This document shows, in pieces, positions 21,412 to 24,061 of a stretch of 24,061 bases of DNA. Made by a program: the position numbers and the translations under genes. The first letter of the stretch is position 1; the number at the start of each line of letters is the position of its first letter. The stretch spans positions 1-24,061 of the forward strand of contig CAJUQM010000038.1 of NCBI GenBank assembly GCA_910588005.1, written 5' to 3'. The notes under the pieces were generated by a model. The model was not told the DNA's origin, did no database searches, and saw only the letters and a list, made by a program, of their open reading frames with translations. The stretch is from an uncultured Oscillibacter sp. (GTDB taxonomy: Bacteria > Bacillota > Clostridia > Oscillospirales > Oscillospiraceae).

Positions 21412-21531
21412 ATGGTCATATGCGGGTTGATTCGTGTTTTGCGGCAGGGCTGTGATATCCAAAGTCCGGCTAAAATCGGGCTGGTAAGACTGAGCGGGCA
21501 GGGTGTCTATCTGGTTAAGCGGCGGCGATAA
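21412..21531 (+). CDS. Possible small protein downstream of selD (39 codons, unrecognised)
   Basis: ATG at 21412 lies 17 bases after the selD stop and 5 bases after GGAG. The frame encodes MVICGLIRVLRQGCDIQSPA and on, with VYLVKRRR at the C-terminus. It has a basic tail, one or two cysteines, mixed hydrophobic character and no known motif. Position at the end of the operon, before the terminator, is the main argument that it is real. It may also be a chance frame in the selD 3' untranslated region. Confidence 0.3.
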   Translation: MVICGLIRVLRQGCDIQSPAKIGLVRLSGQGVYLVKRRR

Positions 21532-21661
21532 GAACGCGGAACGTAAACTCCGGCAGATTGGACACTCTATTCGAAGATCATACGCCGCTTTGGCGGCAGG
21601 TGTAGCTTAGGAGCTTGCTTCCAGGCTGCGCAGGTGGAAATGGAGGAAGACAGAGCGGAAT
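21532..21661 (+). other. Transcribed but gene-less 3' region of the selD operon
   Basis: 130 bases between the small frame and the operon terminator. It contains a tight local hairpin (GCCGC-TTTG-GCGGC near 21583-21597) and no supported coding frame. No tRNA (including selC) cloverleaf could be drawn. Confidence 0.4.
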
Positions 21662-21699
21662 ACAGGGGCGGCTGGCTGCCGCCCCTGTGACGGTTTTTT
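21662..21699 (+). terminator. Intrinsic terminator of the yqeC-yqeB-selD operon
   Basis: Perfect 11-bp stem ACAGGGGCGGC (21662-21672) / GCCGCCCCTGT (21678-21688), 5-base loop, then GACGG and six T (21694-21699). Confidence 0.88.
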
Positions 21700-21749
21700 A
21701 GAGATGTCTCCATGTTTGAATTTTATAAATGATAGAGAACGGTTTGGCT

Positions 21750-21778
21750 TTGACAAAATAGGATATTTATTTTATCAA
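21750..21778 (+). promoter_or_regulatory. Promoter and ribosome binding site of the small membrane protein remnant
   Basis: Consensus -35 TTGACA, a 17-base spacer and -10 TATCAA lie in the stretch TTGACAAAATAGG...TATCAA, directly followed by AAAGGAGGA (about 21777-21785). Confidence 0.5.
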
Positions 21779-21792
21779 AGGAGGAGCGGGCT

Positions 21793-21964
21793 GTAAGAAG
21801 TGTTCCGATCCGGTTTGCGGAGCTGGAGGACGAGAATGCGGCGTTTATGAAGAAATTTGTGCTGGCCTCCGGTTCTTCTTCTCGCTTTTGCCGTGGTTAT
21901 GGTACTTCAAATTTTCCTCCTTCGGCGAGAAAATAGGAAAAAGGGGTTCACAGAGGCCGGATAA
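21793..21964 (+). pseudogene. Frameshifted small single-pass membrane protein
   Basis: From 21793, seven bases after a strong AAAGGAGGA, a frame reads VRSVPIRFAELEDENAAFMKK, then FVLAS. If one G of the GG at 21871-21872 is removed, the frame continues VLLLAFAVVMVLQIFLL, then RRENRKKGFTEAG and a stop at 21962-21964. This yields a coherent 57-residue protein: a short acidic N-terminal part, one membrane span, and a basic stop-transfer tail. As it stands the frame runs out of phase, and the expected start codon is GTA rather than GTG. Two lesions suggest a decayed gene; an assembly error is the alternative. The protein family is not recognised. Confidence 0.45.
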
Positions 21965-22033
21965 AAGCCGTTTTTTCTTGAATTATACGGCTTCCACTGT
22001 CCTGTGCGGGTCCTTTTCTGGGCGGCAATTGTA

Positions 22034-23116
22034 TTATGCCGGCTGTACCGGCAGGGATTGGAACCAGTCCCGGTTGTGCAGGACCGCCGGAGAGCCGGGC
22101 TTATAGGTTGCGGCCAGCTCATTGAAAAATCTCGCCCTCTCTAAGTTGCCAAGGCGGCTGTGGCAGACGCAGAGCTGGATGCAGGGAAGATAGCCATAGC
22201 AATCCGGAGAGACAAAACCACCCCGGCGGTCATCTCGGGGACAGGTTAGGGCCAGAGTGTACCAGTAGGCCGCCTGGTCATACCGCGCTCTCTCAAAAAA
22301 CCAGCGGCCCAGTTCGCAGCAAACCTCTGCCCGCGGGTGGTCATAGGAAAACGTACGGAACAGTGCTGCCAGTGCCGCTTCTGGGTGGTCTAGATGTTCG
22401 TGACAGTAGGCGCAGTGGCAGCAGGCGTCAATATTGTTCTCCACCCAGCCACGGCCGTCTGCCAGAAATTGCTCAAAAACCAGCAGAGCATCTTCATAGC
22501 GCTGGTGATAGTAGAGTTCGCGGCCATAGTAAAATTGTTGGCGGGGATCTAATGTCTTTCCATTGTCCAGCTGGGCTTGGTAGATTCGCAGATTCCGGTC
22601 CGGATCGGAGGGGCGGGTCTTTTGGTGGGTGACGGCAAAATCTCCATAGAAAACTTTTCCTACAGGGGTGACTGCCTCGTGGACGGCTCCCTCCCAGCGC
22701 ATTCCGGCGTTGTTTTTGATGAGCCGCTCCCGGTAGTAGGAGAAGGTGACACTGCCGTTTGGATCGAAGCCGGTGTGATAGGGGGCCATCACCACCGCAA
22801 CGGCAGGGTCTAAAGTCTCTTTCAGCGCTAGAAAGGCGGCTTGGTCCGCCTCTAGGAGTATATCGTCTGCATCCAGCCACAGGCAGTAGTCCATAGACGC
22901 ATGGGAGAAGGATTCATTTCGGGCGGCGGCAAAGTCGTCTCGCCAGGGAAAGTCAAATATTTGATCGGTGAATTTGGAGGCGGTCTCTCGGGTGCGGTCA
23001 GTAGAGCCGGTGTCCACCACAATAATTTCATCTACCAGGGCGGCGGCGCTTTTTAAACACCGCCCCAGTACGTCCTCCTCGTTTTTGACAATCATGCATA
23101 GGCTGACACTTATCAT
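22034..23116 (-). CDS. Family 2 glycosyltransferase with a TPR-like C-terminal region
   Basis: 360 residues from ATG at 23116, with AGGAGG 7 bases upstream. The GT2 (GT-A fold) domain covers the first 230 residues: ISVSLCMIVKNEEDVLGRCL, DEIIVVDTGSTDRTRE, FPWRDDFAAARNESF, the metal-binding YCLWLDADD (DxD), and GMRWEGAVHEAV. The rest contains TPR-like helical repeats (YHQRYEDALLVFEQFL, FFERARYDQAAYWYTLAL, SRLGNLERARFFNELAA). Such SPBc2-type enzymes glycosylate proteins or small acceptors. It lies directly downstream of a collagen-like surface protein, as the sgtA glycosyltransferase lies beside a bclA gene in Clostridioides difficile. That suggests spore-coat protein glycosylation, by inference. 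The segment before the next gene upstream holds only a terminator. Confidence 0.9.
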   Translation of the reverse strand: MISVSLCMIVKNEEDVLGRCLKSAAALVDEIIVVDTGSTDRTRETASKFTDQIFDFPWRDDFAAARNESFSHASMDYCLWLDADDILLEADQAAFLALKETLDPAVAVVMAPYHTGFDPNGSVTFSYYRERLIKNNAGMRWEGAVHEAVTPVGKVFYGDFAVTHQKTRPSDPDRNLRIYQAQLDNGKTLDPRQQFYYGRELYYHQRYEDALLVFEQFLADGRGWVENNIDACCHCAYCHEHLDHPEAALAALFRTFSYDHPRAEVCCELGRWFFERARYDQAAYWYTLALTCPRDDRRGGFVSPDCYGYLPCIQLCVCHSRLGNLERARFFNELAATYKPGSPAVLHNRDWFQSLPVQPA

Positions 23117-23170
23117 GACGGGGCCTCCTATTTTAAATTTTGGATTCATTGGATAGATAGACGCTGGGAA

Positions 23171-23199
23171 AGGGGAGGCGCTTATAAAGCGCCTCCCCT
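23171..23199 (-). terminator. Terminator after the collagen-like gene
   Basis: Perfect 11-bp stem AGGGGAGGCGC (23171-23181) / GCGCCTCCCCT (23189-23199), 7-base loop, followed on the minus strand by TTTCCC, a weak U-tract. It lies 55 bases before the glycosyltransferase start, so partial read-through is possible. Confidence 0.65.
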
Positions 23200-23219
23200 A
23201 AATTCCTATTTCAACGTGT

Positions 23220-23975
23220 TTAACTCAGCCGGATAATGGTTAGGGAGGCTCCTGTGCCGTTGCCCGCCAAGACGGCAGTTCCGGCGAGGACTGCCGGGTA
23301 GAGCTGGAGGGCGACGGTAGAACCTGCGGGCAGGGCGATCTTAATCTGATTCTCAAAGCGGGATGCGGAGATGATAGGGGCAATAGTGGATGCGGTATTA
23401 TTGACCCCGTTGATGACCAGCCGAGTACCCATCAGAAGGGAGAGGGTGGTATTCACATGGTAGGAGATTTGATAGATGCCCGCCGTGGCCACGGTGAAGA
23501 CAGTGTTTCCGGCGTTGGCCGTGATGTCTGCGGAGAGGATCTGGGCATTGGGCAGGGGGATTGCAGTGCCGCCCAGAGCCATCAGAATGCTGCTGCCCTG
23601 GGTGTTGGCGGCGTAGGCGGCGGTGGCGGTGGGATTGGGTCCGGTGGGTCCGGTGGGTCCGGTGGGTCCGGCCGCCCCGGTGGGTCCGGTGGGTCCGGCA
23701 GACCCGGTCGCTCCGGTCACACCGGCCACTCCGTCCGGCCCGGTAGATCCTGTGCTTCCGGCAGGTCCGGCGGCTCCGTCTGGTCCGGCGGGTCCGGCAG
23801 CTCCGGTTGCTCCGGCGGCTCCGTTTGGCCCGGTGGGACCGGTAGCGCCGGTTGCTCCGGCAGCTCCGACCGGTCCGGCAGGCCCGACAGCGCCGGTTGC
23901 TCCGGCGGCTCCATCCGGCCCGGTAGAGCCGTCAATATATGCACAACAAGGGTAATCCCTGAAATCATGCGAATT
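23220..23975 (-). CDS. Collagen-like (BclA-type) exosporium glycoprotein, 5' end disrupted or unresolved
   Basis: The frame is open from 23975 to the stop at 23220. It reads HDFRDYPCCAYIDG, then 33 Gly-X-Y triplets (23930-23634; mostly GPT, GAA, GAT, GPD), then a 137-residue C-terminal domain (LGGTAIPLPNAQIL, GIYQISYHVNTT, LVINGVNN) like the C1q/TNF-like head of BclA proteins. These form the hair-like nap on spores and carry O-linked sugars on the Thr-rich repeats. No ATG, GTG or TTG precedes the repeats in this frame; the first start is GTG at 23729, inside them. Removing one base near 23970 would join a TTG start at 23994 (AGGGG 8 bases upstream) to the frame. So it is frameshifted, phase-variable, or mis-assembled. 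Confidence 0.8.
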   Translation of the reverse strand, partial: NSHDFRDYPCCAYIDGSTGPDGAAGATGAVGPAGPVGAAGATGATGPTGPNGAAGATGAAGPAGPDGAAGPAGSTGSTGPDGVAGVTGATGSAGPTGPTGAAGPTGPTGPTGPNPTATAAYAANTQGSSILMALGGTAIPLPNAQILSADITANAGNTVFTVATAGIYQISYHVNTTLSLLMGTRLVINGVNNTASTIAPIISASRFENQIKIALPAGSTVALQLYPAVLAGTAVLAGNGTGASLTIIRLS

Positions 23976-24020
23976 TCACACATCTTAAAGACAATTAAAC
24001 AGCCCCTATAATTACACCAA

Positions 24021-24061
24021 AAACGCCGTAGCAAGGTTGGACAAGCCTTGATATGGCGTTT
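24021..24061. terminator. Terminator-like hairpin at the right edge
   Basis: AAACGCC (24021-24027) pairs with GGCGTTT (24055-24061), and inside it CAAGG (24032-24036) with CCTTG (24046-24050), separated by 4-base internal loops. On the minus strand the stem runs into GTTTTTGG. It probably ends a transcript entering from beyond the window. Confidence 0.6.

Noticed and set aside
21540..21700. Possible selC (selenocysteine tRNA) after selD
   Set aside because: No acceptor stem, T-arm or UCA anticodon arrangement could be drawn; only a local hairpin and the terminator are present.
21781..22106. Cys-containing plus-strand frame running into the 3' end of the glycosyltransferase gene
   Set aside because: No start codon near the ribosome binding site and it overlaps a well-supported gene antisense. 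The neighbouring phase gives a coherent membrane protein.
23634..23930. Tandem repeat considered as CRISPR or minisatellite
   Set aside because: The periodicity is codon-level Gly-X-Y, with no spacer-repeat alternation.
23457..24034. Long frames in other phases through the collagen repeats (Gly-Ser, Val-Gly-Pro and Pro-Glu repeats)
   Set aside because: A 9-base-biased GC-rich repeat leaves several frames open on both strands. Only the Gly-X-Y frame joins a structured C-terminal domain.

Overview
The window looks like a piece of a high-GC, spore-forming gut Clostridia chromosome, probably Oscillospiraceae (Flavonifractor/Lawsonibacter/Oscillibacter type). This is inferred from strong AGGAGG-type Shine-Dalgarno sites, frequent TTG/GTG starts, SLH and collagen-like surface proteins, a UPF0473 protein, a tripartite tricarboxylate transporter, and a Mo-cofactor island with the YqeB/YqeC/SelD selenium marker set. 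No phage, IS element or CRISPR array is visible.

Layout. (1) 1-2549, minus strand: a tctC-tctB-tctA solute uptake operon, with tctA running off the left edge. A strong hairpin separates tctC from tctB. (2) 2992-4855, plus strand: a secreted Ig-like/SLH protein and a PAP2 phosphatase. The PAP2 gene has its own extended -10 promoter, framed by inverted repeats. (3) 4909-8843, minus strand: a DUF554 membrane protein, the tRNA t6A dehydratase TcdA, a membrane-anchored PpiC foldase and a Vat-type xenobiotic O-acetyltransferase with a leader containing short reading frames. (4) About 9018-9332, minus strand: a structured small RNA gene with its own promoter and terminator, then a UPF0473/DUF1292 gene. 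(5) 9982-12639, plus strand: a class A penicillin-binding protein with a cysteine-rich, proline-tailed C-terminus.

(6) 12680-18723, minus strand: a molybdenum island of two units. moaA-moaC-MOSC-moeA-like builds the cofactor. modA-modB-modC-mogA imports molybdate and adenylylates molybdopterin. A 19-bp motif (15/19 identical, all differences transitions) lies upstream of both modA and moaA. (7) 18884-21394, plus strand, divergent from moaA: yqeC-yqeB-selD, the maturation set of selenium-dependent molybdenum hydroxylases. The two arms share a 160-bp intergenic region with back-to-back promoters. Together they point to an enzyme, encoded elsewhere, that needs both Moco and a labile selenium atom. 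moaD, moaE and the hydroxylase itself are not in the window.

(8) 21395-22033: no intact large gene. It holds a 39-codon reading frame just after selD, a strong terminator, and the frameshifted remnant of a small single-pass membrane protein. (9) 22034-23975, minus strand: a family 2 glycosyltransferase downstream of a collagen-like (BclA-type) spore-surface protein whose N-terminus is disrupted or has no recognisable start. A terminator-like hairpin closes the window.
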